A stretch of 47,309 nt of DNA from Candidatus Palauibacter australiensis (GTDB lineage Bacteria > Gemmatimonadota > Gemmatimonadetes > Palauibacterales > Palauibacteraceae): positions 1-47,309 of the forward strand of contig JAPPBA010000096.1 of NCBI GenBank assembly GCA_026705295.1, given 5' to 3'. A program made the translations under genes and the position numbers. Under the pieces are notes generated by a model, which was not told the origin of the DNA, searched no databases, and worked only from the letters and a program-made list of their open reading frames with translations. Positions 33,331 to 40,237 of this stretch are shown here, piece after piece (the stretch's first letter is position 1; each line of letters opens with the position of its first letter).

Positions 33331-34188
33331 ATGCACATGCTCCTGAAGCGTTTCGCCGGACGCCTCACCCTCACGCTGTCGATGGTGGTGCTGGAGTCCG
33401 CGGGCTGGCTGCTCTTTCCGCTCATCATCGGCCGCGCCATCGATGGCGTCCTCGCGGGCTCGACGCGGGGCCTGTACGAACTCGCCGGACTCGGGATCGG
33501 GACGATCTTCATCGCGATCGGCCGCCGGGTCGTCGACAGCCGCGCCTACGCCGGCATCTACGTCCGGCTGGGCGAGGAGATGGTCGCCTCCGCCGACGAG
33601 CGCAGCACCTCGACCCGGACGGCGCGGCTCGGGATGCTCCGGGAGATCGTGGAGTTCTTCGAGCACTCCCTCCCCCAGCTCATCACGAGCACCATCGGGC
33701 TCGCCGGCACCATCGTGATCCTCTCGACGCTGAACGCTTCGGTGTTCCTGGGATGCGTCGTCGTCGCCATCGCCACGGGCATCCTGTACGCGCTCACGGG
33801 AAGGTTGACGACGCGCTACAACGAGGGGCTCAACGATGAGCACGAACGACAGGTCGACGCCGTCGACAGCGGCGATCCCGTCCGCCTCGGCGAGCACCTG
33901 CGCGCCATGACGCGGTGGAACATCCGACTCTCCGACCTCGAGGCCGGCACCTTCGGCATCAACTGGGTGCTGATGATGGGTCTGCTGGTATTCGCGGTCG
34001 GCATCTCGGCGGAGCGCACCGTCGAGTACGGGGCCGTGTTCGCCATCGTCATGTACGTCTTCCAGTTCGTGGAATCGCTGATGGCCCTCCCCTTCTACTA
34101 CCAGCAGTGGTTGCGGCTGCGGGAGATCTCGGGCCGGCTGGCACGCGTCGGCGCCGAGGCCGGCGTCGAGGCCGGCGCCACCGCGTGA
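33331..34188 (+). CDS. ABC transporter six-TM domain without ATPase (ABC_membrane_3-like)
   Basis: A 285-aa membrane protein equivalent to the transmembrane half of a type-IV ABC exporter (about six helices; SAGWLLFPLIIGRAIDGVLAG at the start, LPQLITSTIGLAGTIVILST in the middle, FGINWVLMMGLLVFAVGI late). The coupling-helix region ADERSTSTRTARLGMLREIVEFFE resembles the usual STSxxRLxxxxxxVxxFFE. The gene ends after the last helix with no nucleotide-binding domain and no ATPase gene beside it. Proteins of this domain-only type form a known small family, so this is not simply a truncation. ATG after GAGAGG. Divergent from the VPS10-like gene. Confidence 0.82.
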   Translation: MHMLLKRFAGRLTLTLSMVVLESAGWLLFPLIIGRAIDGVLAGSTRGLYELAGLGIGTIFIAIGRRVVDSRAYAGIYVRLGEEMVASADERSTSTRTARLGMLREIVEFFEHSLPQLITSTIGLAGTIVILSTLNASVFLGCVVVAIATGILYALTGRLTTRYNEGLNDEHERQVDAVDSGDPVRLGEHLRAMTRWNIRLSDLEAGTFGINWVLMMGLLVFAVGISAERTVEYGAVFAIVMYVFQFVESLMALPFYYQQWLRLREISGRLARVGAEAGVEAGATA

Positions 34189-34221
34189 GCGGGTGCCACC
34201 GACTGCCGGGCTCAGTCGCGG
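34181..34221. terminator. Bidirectional hairpin containing both stop codons
   Basis: CCGCG-TGAGC pairs with GCTCA-(GT)-CGCGG: 10 bp with one 2-nt bulge and a 19-nt loop that contains its own GGTG/CACC. The TGA of the ABC half-transporter is in the left arm; the TGA of the minus-strand D-aminoacylase is in the right arm. Confidence 0.55.
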
Positions 34222-35642
34222 CGAATGGCCTGGCCGGGGAGGGCGGTCTCGATGAGTTCCGCGTCGCGGACCACGAAGGTGCCTGCGACGAGCACGTGCT
34301 CGATCCCGGATGACGGCTCCGTGGGCGACTGGAAGGTCGCGTTGTCGATGACCGTAGCGGGGTCGAAGACGGTGATGTCGGCGTCCGCCCCGACCCGGAT
34401 CCGGCCCTTATTCGCCATCTGCGGCACATAGGCGTCGAGCCGCTGCGCCGGCATCAGCGTCATCTTCCGTAGCGCGTCCATGAGGGTGAGGAGGCCCTCC
34501 TCGCGCACGTAGCGGCCGAGCACGCGGGCGAAGGTGCCGGCCCCGCGCGGGTGTCCCTGGCCGTTGACGAAGGGGACGCCGTCGCTCGCCACCATCACGG
34601 CGGGGTGGGCCAGCGCCAGTTCGAACATCTCCTGAGGGATGATGTGCGCGATGATCCGGCCACCGGTCTCCCGCCGCTCGTTGAATGTGTCCTCCGTCAG
34701 CCGTTCGCCGGTCGCATCCCACTCGATGTCGCCGAAGTCGCCCCCAAGCCGCTCCCGCCAGCCCGGGTCGAAGATCGCGGCCCGGATGTCGGTGGAGGCC
34801 GCGGTGTAGGGATAGACCTCTGTCGTCACGTCCAGCCCGCTCGCCTGCGCCCCCTCGATCATGCTCAGGAGCGTGGGCACCTGCCCGAGGCCGCTCGATC
34901 CGATGTGCACGATGTGGACCCCGGCCCCGGTCGACGCCGCGTTCGCGATCATCTCGTGCACGGCCTCGATCGAGCTCCCGGGTTCGACGAGTCCGGCGTA
35001 GCGGACGTGGACGAAGTTCGCCACGCCTTCTTCCGCCGCGAGTTGGAACAGCCGGTGGATCTCCTCGCGCCGGGCCCCGGGCGTGTACTGGATGCCGAAG
35101 CCGAGGCCGAGCGCTCCGCGTCCCAGTTCGTCGCGCAGCCGGTCCTCCATCACCACGACCTGCTCGAGGTCGGCCGCGAGCCGGACCGCTTGCCGCTGCC
35201 CGCCGAGGGCGAGTCGGCGGGCCGCCCCATGCGAGGCCGTGGCGCCGTAGTGGATGGCGGCCTTCCCTTCGCGGCTCGCGTACCATTCGTCCACGTCGCC
35301 GGTGCCGCTCTCCAGTTCGAGCGCGGTGGTGACTCCGTCCTGCGCCTGCAACTGGCTCGAGAAGAGGTCCTGGCCGTGGGCGTGGAGGTCGATGAACCCG
35401 GGCGCGACGACGAGACCGGAAACATCGACCACCGTCTCGCCGTCCAGCGGAGACTCGGAAATCGCGGTGATCGTCCCGTCGCGGATGCCGACGTGACGCA
35501 CGGCGTCGAGACCGGATTCGGGATCCATCACGCGCCCGCCCGCGAGGACAAGGTCGTAGCTCTGGGCGGCCGTCCCGGAGGCGGTCGAGGTGAGGGCCGA
35601 GACGACGGCGGCGGCGATGGCGGTCAGCGTTCGGAACCGCAT
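34212..35642 (-). CDS. N-acyl-D-amino-acid deacylase family amidohydrolase (exported)
   Basis: A 476-aa secreted D-aminoacylase-like enzyme, expected to release D-amino acids or related acylated substrates. The ATG chosen gives a normal signal peptide (MRFRTLTAIAAAVVSALTS...AAQ). An upstream ATG at 35,675, just 4 nt past the preceding stop, would add 11 residues. Motifs: PGFIDLHAHGQD (HxH), DGVTTALELESG, VHIVHIGSSGLG and VTTEVYPYTAAST (metal-ligand strands), MVASDGVPFVNGQGHPRG (catalytic Asp) and GTFARVLGRYVREEGLL, all typical. The end ITVFDPATVIDNATF matches the family C-terminus. It is the last gene of an operon with DUF819 and proC. Confidence 0.9.
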   Translation of the reverse strand: MRFRTLTAIAAAVVSALTSTASGTAAQSYDLVLAGGRVMDPESGLDAVRHVGIRDGTITAISESPLDGETVVDVSGLVVAPGFIDLHAHGQDLFSSQLQAQDGVTTALELESGTGDVDEWYASREGKAAIHYGATASHGAARRLALGGQRQAVRLAADLEQVVVMEDRLRDELGRGALGLGFGIQYTPGARREEIHRLFQLAAEEGVANFVHVRYAGLVEPGSSIEAVHEMIANAASTGAGVHIVHIGSSGLGQVPTLLSMIEGAQASGLDVTTEVYPYTAASTDIRAAIFDPGWRERLGGDFGDIEWDATGERLTEDTFNERRETGGRIIAHIIPQEMFELALAHPAVMVASDGVPFVNGQGHPRGAGTFARVLGRYVREEGLLTLMDALRKMTLMPAQRLDAYVPQMANKGRIRVGADADITVFDPATVIDNATFQSPTEPSSGIEHVLVAGTFVVRDAELIETALPGQAIRRD

Positions 35643-35679
35643 GGGGAAGGCCCTCCGTTCGAGGATCCGCGTCATGCGA

Positions 35680-36879
35680 TCATCCGAGCAACGACGGGAG
35701 CACGCGAGCGACCCAAAGTCCGAGGAAGGTGCCCACGGCGTTGCCGAGAGACCCGATCAGAACGGCCGGGAGCACGAGGTCGCCGCGCCCGAGGCTGCGC
35801 GCCAGTGCGAGCGCGGAGGTGCCGCCGCCCACGTTGGCCTGCGACGCCACGGCCGCGATGTCCACGTCCAGCCGGAGAAGTCGGGCCGCGCCGAAGGTGA
35901 TGAACCCGTGCACGACGATGATCGTGAAGGTGAAGACGAGGAGCGCCAGGCCGAGCGGGCCGATGTCGGCGAGCGCCCGCACGTCGCAGTGGGCGCCGAT
36001 CACGCATAGGAAGAGGTAGACGGAGAACAGGCCCAGCGTCCGGCTGCCGGCGAGATCCGTGATGGCCCGGAACTGGGCGAGGATGAGAGCGATCACCGTG
36101 AGGATCAGGATGTCGGGGATCGGGAACCCCATGGCCGCGGTCCACGCCTCCAGCCGCTGGGAAGCCCACAGCGTCCCGAAACCGATCGCGAGGACGAGGG
36201 CGAGGTCGACCGGATGCACGCGCTCGGTGTCCTCGTCGACTCCGAGGTCCGGGGCCCGGTCGGCGGAACCCGGCGCCGTGTCGGCCGGCCCGCCGCCCCA
36301 GCGGGACTTCGGCCAGTGCGGCCGCAGCCAGCGGGGAATCGCGATCGTCGCGGCCATCCACACGGTCGTCATGATCGAGTCCACGGCCGACGCGCCGCCG
36401 AACAACACGCCCTCGCGCATGACGTCGTATCTGAGCGCGACCGCGTTGAAGTTCACGCTGCCGCCCGTGTAGGTGCCCGTGAACATCCCCCCCAGCGGCC
36501 CGAACAGGGGACCGATCCGCTCCGGCCCGTCCACGAGGGCCATGCCCGCGATCACGCCGGCCACGGTCCCCAGCGATCCGATGAGGAAGAGCGTGATGAT
36601 CGGCAGTCCGGCGCGGAGGATGTCGCGCAGGTTGACCTTGAGGAGGAGCCACACGATCGCGAGCGGGGCAACGGTACGGAAAATCGCGTCGTAGGCCGGT
36701 ACCGGGTTCGTATCGGTCGAGGAGGTCGGAAGCAGACCGAAGTTCGCGATGATCGCGGTGAAGATGATGACCATCAGCGCGGTGCCGCCGTGCCGCAGGA
36801 AGCTCCGGCGCACGAGCCATTCCGTCCCGGCGATGACGAGGCACAGGACGGCGACGATGTAGAGCGTCTGCGCGGTCAC
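35680..36879 (-). CDS. DUF819 family membrane protein (YjcL-like)
   Basis: A 399-aa integral membrane protein with about ten helices, of the DUF819 group. No transport substrate is proven for the family to my knowledge. Characteristic parts are the repeated GGSVNFNAVA and NVGGGTSALALA segments at equivalent positions, suggesting an inverted-repeat carrier fold, and GGMFTGTYTGGS. A hydrophilic loop near residue 215 (SADRAPDLGVDEDTERVHP) divides the halves. The GTG start is 19 nt after the proC stop, and the stop is 4 nt before a possible start of the D-aminoacylase. Context suggests uptake of an amino-acid or peptide-derived compound, which is inference. Confidence 0.88.
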   Translation of the reverse strand: MTAQTLYIVAVLCLVIAGTEWLVRRSFLRHGGTALMVIIFTAIIANFGLLPTSSTDTNPVPAYDAIFRTVAPLAIVWLLLKVNLRDILRAGLPIITLFLIGSLGTVAGVIAGMALVDGPERIGPLFGPLGGMFTGTYTGGSVNFNAVALRYDVMREGVLFGGASAVDSIMTTVWMAATIAIPRWLRPHWPKSRWGGGPADTAPGSADRAPDLGVDEDTERVHPVDLALVLAIGFGTLWASQRLEAWTAAMGFPIPDILILTVIALILAQFRAITDLAGSRTLGLFSVYLFLCVIGAHCDVRALADIGPLGLALLVFTFTIIVVHGFITFGAARLLRLDVDIAAVASQANVGGGTSALALARSLGRGDLVLPAVLIGSLGNAVGTFLGLWVARVLPSLLG

Positions 36880-36898
36880 GGCGGGACCCGGTCAGTCA

Positions 36899-37723
36899 TC
36901 AGTCATCGGCATAGAGCGACTCCGCCTTCACGGCGGAGGTCGTGATCCCCTTGATGAAGGCGGAGGAGAAGCCGCGGTGCTCCATCTCGTTGAGACCGGC
37001 GATCGTGCAGCCGCGCGGCGTCGTCACGCTGTCGATCTCGCGCTCGGGGTGGCGGCCCTGGTCACGGACGAGGGCCGCGGCGCCGAGCGCGGTCTGGGCC
37101 GCCATCCGGAGCGCCTCGTCGGGGTGGAAGCCGATCTCGATGCCGCCCTGGCAGGCGGCGCGCACCGCCCGCAGGAAGAACGCCACGCCGCAGGCGCAGA
37201 GGGCCGTGGCGGGGACCATGTGCTCCTCCTCCACGACGAGCGTGGCACCGACGGCCCGGAACAACGCCGCCACCCGGTCGAGCGCCCCGGCGTGGTCGGG
37301 CTCCGCCGCGAGACACGTCATCGACTCGCGCAGGGCGACCGCCGTGTTGGGCATGGCGCGAACGATCGCCACGTCGGGGCCCACGTGCCGGCGGATCGCC
37401 GCGATCGACGCCCCCGAGACGACGGACACCAGGAGGTGGCGCCCGGCCTCCACGTGCGGGGCGATCTCCATCAGCACCGCGTCGAGGGCCTGTGGCTGGA
37501 CCGCGACGATCACCGTGTCGCAGGCGGCCACCGCGCCCGGATTGTCGGACGACACCGGGAACCCCCGTCCCGCGAGATCCGCCACCCTCTCCGTGTGGCG
37601 GCGCGTGACGTGGACCTCCGCCGGAGCGTGCGAGCCCGCGGCCACGAGCCCCTCGGCGATGGCGCGCCCGATATTCCCCGCGCCGAGGATGGCGACGCTG
37701 GCGGACGATGTCGGGTGGCGCAT
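36899..37723 (-). CDS. proC: Pyrroline-5-carboxylate reductase
   Basis: A 274-aa cytoplasmic enzyme that reduces pyrroline-5-carboxylate to proline with NAD(P)H. The chosen ATG comes just before the Rossmann motif SVAILGAGNIGRAIAEGL. VTRRHTER is the cofactor-discriminating strand, IVRAMPNTAVAL the conserved active-site loop, and GVAFFLRAVRAACQGGIEIGF the dimer helices. The C-terminal signature DSVTTPRGCTIAGLNEME closely matches the ProC family (TSPGGTT-AGL), with RGC replacing the usual GGT. It heads the operon proC, DUF819, D-aminoacylase. The 233 bp upstream contain a short tandem repeat but no gene. Confidence 0.94.
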   Translation of the reverse strand: MRHPTSSASVAILGAGNIGRAIAEGLVAAGSHAPAEVHVTRRHTERVADLAGRGFPVSSDNPGAVAACDTVIVAVQPQALDAVLMEIAPHVEAGRHLLVSVVSGASIAAIRRHVGPDVAIVRAMPNTAVALRESMTCLAAEPDHAGALDRVAALFRAVGATLVVEEEHMVPATALCACGVAFFLRAVRAACQGGIEIGFHPDEALRMAAQTALGAAALVRDQGRHPEREIDSVTTPRGCTIAGLNEMEHRGFSSAFIKGITTSAVKAESLYADD

Positions 37724-37866
37724 ATCGGAGCCTCTTCGCGTGTTTCGCAAGTGTGGTCCGCGCGGGACCGGTTGCGGCCGAGCCTGGCAGCCCGTGACGG
37801 CGCGAGGCGCATTGTCGCCCGAGGGCCGCACGACCCGCAAGGCGTTGCCGCCCGAGCGGCGCGGTC

Positions 37867-37903
37867 GATGTCGCCCGGAGATGTCGCCGGAGATATCGCC
37901 GGA
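37867..37903. repeat. Three-copy 12/13-bp tandem repeat upstream of proC
   Basis: GATGTCGCCCGGA, GATGTCGCCGGA and GATATCGCCGGA lie head to tail in the gap between proC and the TM2-domain gene. Purpose unknown; the region is otherwise GC-rich and featureless. Confidence 0.6.
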
Positions 37904-37956
37904 CCCGGCCGGCCCGGCGACATTGGTGTATCCCCGCAGAAAACGGAGGCCGGAAG

Positions 37957-38517
37957 ATGGATCGTCGGATGGTCGAATACGAAGCGAAGAAGCAGACGCC
38001 GCTCGTGGCGTACATTCTCCTCGTGGTGTTCGGCGTCGTGGGCGCCCACAACTTCTATCTCGGACGACGCGGACAGGCGCTGGCCCAGCGGGTCGCCAAA
38101 GGTCTGAATCCCGGCAGGAAATCTTCTAACTACTTACAGGGCTGCACGATCTGCGTTTCCTGCCATTGTACTGGATCTTGCTGGAACGAGTTGCCAGAGC
38201 GGGAAAATCGGGCGTCAATGGCGGGAGTAGTAGCGCCTGATTTGGACGCCGAATCGAGATCAGCGGGGTGCTCGTTCATGGCTTTGCAATCCACATCGAC
38301 CTACGAATCCGCACCCGATCCCTCATCCAGCCACCAAGAAGCAATGGGCTCACCCGCAGGCCTCACGCTTTCCCAAGGACGGGGTACGACCGGCTCTGCC
38401 ACTCACGGCGACGGCACCAGTGCATGCCTCACCGCGTTCGGATCGTGCTTGATAATGCGCAGAAGCGCCGCTGCCGGACCGCTCACGCGGCGTCTCCCCT
38501 GCTCCCACTTTCGGTAG
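37957..38517 (+). pseudogene. TM2-domain gene, truncated after first helix
   Basis: The ATG has GGAGG 7 nt upstream and encodes YEAKKQTPLVAYILLVVFG followed by VVGAHNFYLGRRGQA, the first helix and the diagnostic G-x-H-x-FYLG turn of a TM2 domain. The second helix (normally a hydrophobic run ending in a W-x-hydrophobic-D motif) is missing. After about residue 44 (nt 38,089) the frame enters unrelated sequence (GLNPGRKSSNYLQGCTICVS) and continues antisense to higA until a chance TAG. Only the first 130 nt are gene-like. The loss coincides with the left edge of the acquired region. Confidence 0.7.
38090..38402. other. Non-coding junction at left edge of acquired region
   Basis: About 310 bp between the TM2 break and higA. 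It is less GC-rich than the backbone and has stops in the frames I followed. No transposase, integrase or insertion-sequence end was recognised. A tRNA T-arm look-alike (GGTCTGAATCC) at 38,101 cannot form the stem. Probably a decayed recombination scar. Confidence 0.45.
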
Positions 38518-38687
38518 CCGGAAAGGCTCATTCCCATCAGGGCCGCCATTTGCGTCTGCGTCAGCTTCGCCTCCATCCGAACCTCGCGGGGCGAGATCGG
38601 GGTGTGAACGATGGCGGGACCCTCGCCCTTCTCATGGTCCAAAGCCTCGTTCAACGACTGGATCAGGTCTTCTCCGAACGTGCTCAT
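38403..38687 (-). CDS. HigA-type XRE antitoxin
   Basis: A 94-aa helix-turn-helix antitoxin, second gene of a toxin-first pair. The HTH reads MEAKLTQTQMAALMGMSLSGYRKWEQGRRRVSGPAAALLRII, the pattern of HigA/YiaG-type proteins. The N-terminal 35 residues (FGEDLIQSLNEALDHEKGEG) should form the toxin-binding helix. ATG overlaps the toxin TGA (ATGA). It is expected to bind HigB and repress the promoter at 39,029-39,057. Confidence 0.88.
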   Translation of the reverse strand: MSTFGEDLIQSLNEALDHEKGEGPAIVHTPISPREVRMEAKLTQTQMAALMGMSLSGYRKWEQGRRRVSGPAAALLRIIKHDPNAVRHALVPSP

Positions 38688-39022
38688 TTGCTCTGCTTTC
38701 CTTGGAGCTTGATGGCGGCCACGAGCGCGGCCACCGCTCGGCGCTCGCTGGGGCTCAAATCGGTCTTGTCGGACTTCGAGTAGGCGAGAAGCGCGTAGAT
38801 CGGCACTCCTTCGCCCCCGAAGAAATAGATCACGCGGACGCCGCCCCGCTTACCGCGCCCGGAGGCTCCGAATCGCATTTTTCGGACCCCGCCCGTGCCG
38901 GGAATCTCGTCGCCCGCCAAGGGATGCTCGGCCAAGTAGTCGATCAGGTTGCGTCTCTCGTCCTCGGTGAACAGCTTGTCGGCCTGACGAGAGAATGTTG
39001 GAGTCTCGGCGACGGTCTGCAT
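38684..39022 (-). CDS. HigB/RelE-family toxin
   Basis: A 112-aa RelE-fold mRNA interferase of the HigB-2 group. Matching features are TFSRQADKLFTEDERRNLIDYLAEHP at the start, the basic strand GVRKMRFGASGRGKRGGVRVIYFF and the end PIYALLAYSKSDKTDLSPSERRAVAALV. The chosen ATG has no Shine-Dalgarno sequence. Instead a TTGCCA-17-TACCAT promoter places the predicted +1 on the A of the ATG, so the message may be leaderless. Toxin precedes antitoxin, the usual higBA order. Longer in-frame extension upstream is not protein-like. Confidence 0.88.
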   Translation of the reverse strand: MQTVAETPTFSRQADKLFTEDERRNLIDYLAEHPLAGDEIPGTGGVRKMRFGASGRGKRGGVRVIYFFGGEGVPIYALLAYSKSDKTDLSPSERRAVAALVAAIKLQGKQSK

Positions 39023-39028
39023 GGGAAC

Positions 39029-39057
39029 ATGGTAACCCAATGGGGTATCCGTGGCAA
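39029..39057 (-). promoter_or_regulatory. higBA promoter, predicted leaderless
   Basis: Minus strand: -35 TTGCCA (5/6), 17-bp spacer, -10 TACCAT (4/6). The +1 at 7 nt past the -10 is the A of the higB ATG (39,022). TACCCCATTGGGTTA spans the spacer and -10 as an imperfect inverted repeat, a likely HigA operator. Confidence 0.6.
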
Positions 39058-39116
39058 GCTCGGAAGCCCCGCCCCACACTCCCTCTTCGCCGAGAACGCA
39101 GCGGGGCCAATTCCTC

Positions 39117-39133
39117 CCCGACTCCACGTCGGG
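39117..39133 (-). terminator. Hairpin downstream of the six-gene operon
   Basis: CCCGAC, a 5-nt loop, GTCGGG, starting 28 nt after the methyltransferase stop on the minus strand. Short stem and no U-run; a weak terminator candidate separating the operon from higBA. Confidence 0.4.
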
Positions 39134-39160
39134 CACCGGCTCGGACTGCTGACAGAGCGA

Positions 39161-40237
39161 CTAACCGTCTTCTTCTCCCCCAGCCGGTGGCGGCGACGTC
39201 GGCGGATCTTTCGGACTCCTCCTCCTCCCACCGTCCTCTACCAATGGATCAGCTGGCGTCCCAACCCAGAGAGCATCCGGTCGCGAGACCTTGTAATGGC
39301 TCACTCTGTTTTGCTCTTCCGCATTCCTCCGTTCGGTCTGTCCTGCCTCGAAACGTCCCTTCGCCCCTTCCAGGTACTCCTCGATAGATTCAACGCACGT
39401 CCATCTCCGCTTGAGCCGTTCGCACACAGCTCCGCTCACGCAACTGCCAGCAAAGGGATCCAAGACCGCGTCACCTTCATCGGTCAGCATACGTACAAAA
39501 AACTCTGGAAGTTCGTCGGGAAATCGCGCCGGGTGGGGCCTAATCCCTCGCTCTCGGCAGTATCTTAGGTAGTAGCTGTTACTAGCGCTGTTGGCGATAG
39601 CAATCAGGTTTGGCGGAATTGCCGCTCCGTTGTCGCGCTCGAACTTCGTGCTGATATCATGTCCTGACGGTCGGCGCTTCGCCCTGTATCCGTTCTTCAA
39701 CAAGTACTTCATACTGTCGCTGTATGGCACCAACACCCTTCGATTCGTTGCTTTTGGCCAGGGCGTTGGAGCCAACCAGTACACTGAATTAACCGCATCT
39801 TTTACGCGAACCCTCCGGATGTTGACCCACTCCGCAGGAGTCGGTAGACGCGACGGATTCCACCAGTAGAACTCTTGGGCGACGTGAAACCCCACGTCCT
39901 CGCAGAGCATCACCAACAGCTTGAAATGATACAAGCTGCGCGTTGGTTGTCCCTTCTTCCATGCCCCGCCAATATCTACTACTAGACTGCCCGACTCCTT
40001 AAGTAGGCGTTTGAACTCCCTTCCAAACGGCTCAAACCATTCGACGTATCGGTCGGCATCCTCGTTTCCGTAATCCTTCTTCCTCACTAACCCGAACGGC
40101 GGACTCGTGACGATCAAGTCGTAACTCTTGTCTGCTAGTGACTTCATATACCGCAGGGAGTCGCCAAGTACCATTCGGCCATGCTTCGTGTGGCAAAACA
40201 CCCTCGGCTCTTGCTCTAACATTTCATCACGTGTCAT
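39161..40237 (-). CDS. DNA methyltransferase, beta class (N4-cytosine or N6-adenine)
   Basis: A 358-aa S-adenosylmethionine-dependent DNA methylase. Catalytic motif IV TSPPFG (44-49) precedes the SAM-binding motif I DPFAGSC (260-266), the beta-class order. The SPPF form of motif IV fits N4-cytosine enzymes best. HPARFPDELPEFFVRML before motif I is the usual motif X region. The central 90-230 segment would hold target recognition. The last 25 residues (GGRRRSPKDPPTSPPPAGGEE) are low-complexity and GC-rich, as if reading into flanking DNA. Start ATG overlaps the preceding gene by 11 nt; an ATG at 40,270 is an alternative. It ends the operon and is the likely self-marking component. Confidence 0.88.
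   Translation of the reverse strand: MTRDEMLEQEPRVFCHTKHGRMVLGDSLRYMKSLADKSYDLIVTSPPFGLVRKKDYGNEDADRYVEWFEPFGREFKRLLKESGSLVVDIGGAWKKGQPTRSLYHFKLLVMLCEDVGFHVAQEFYWWNPSRLPTPAEWVNIRRVRVKDAVNSVYWLAPTPWPKATNRRVLVPYSDSMKYLLKNGYRAKRRPSGHDISTKFERDNGAAIPPNLIAIANSASNSYYLRYCRERGIRPHPARFPDELPEFFVRMLTDEGDAVLDPFAGSCVSGAVCERLKRRWTCVESIEEYLEGAKGRFEAGQTERRNAEEQNRVSHYKVSRPDALWVGTPADPLVEDGGRRRSPKDPPTSPPPAGGEEDG

Noticed and set aside
38092-38125. tRNA or attachment-site remnant at the TM2 break (GGTCTGAATCCCGG looks like a T-arm)
   Set aside because: The T-stem partner is absent, the loop order is altered and no acceptor end follows.
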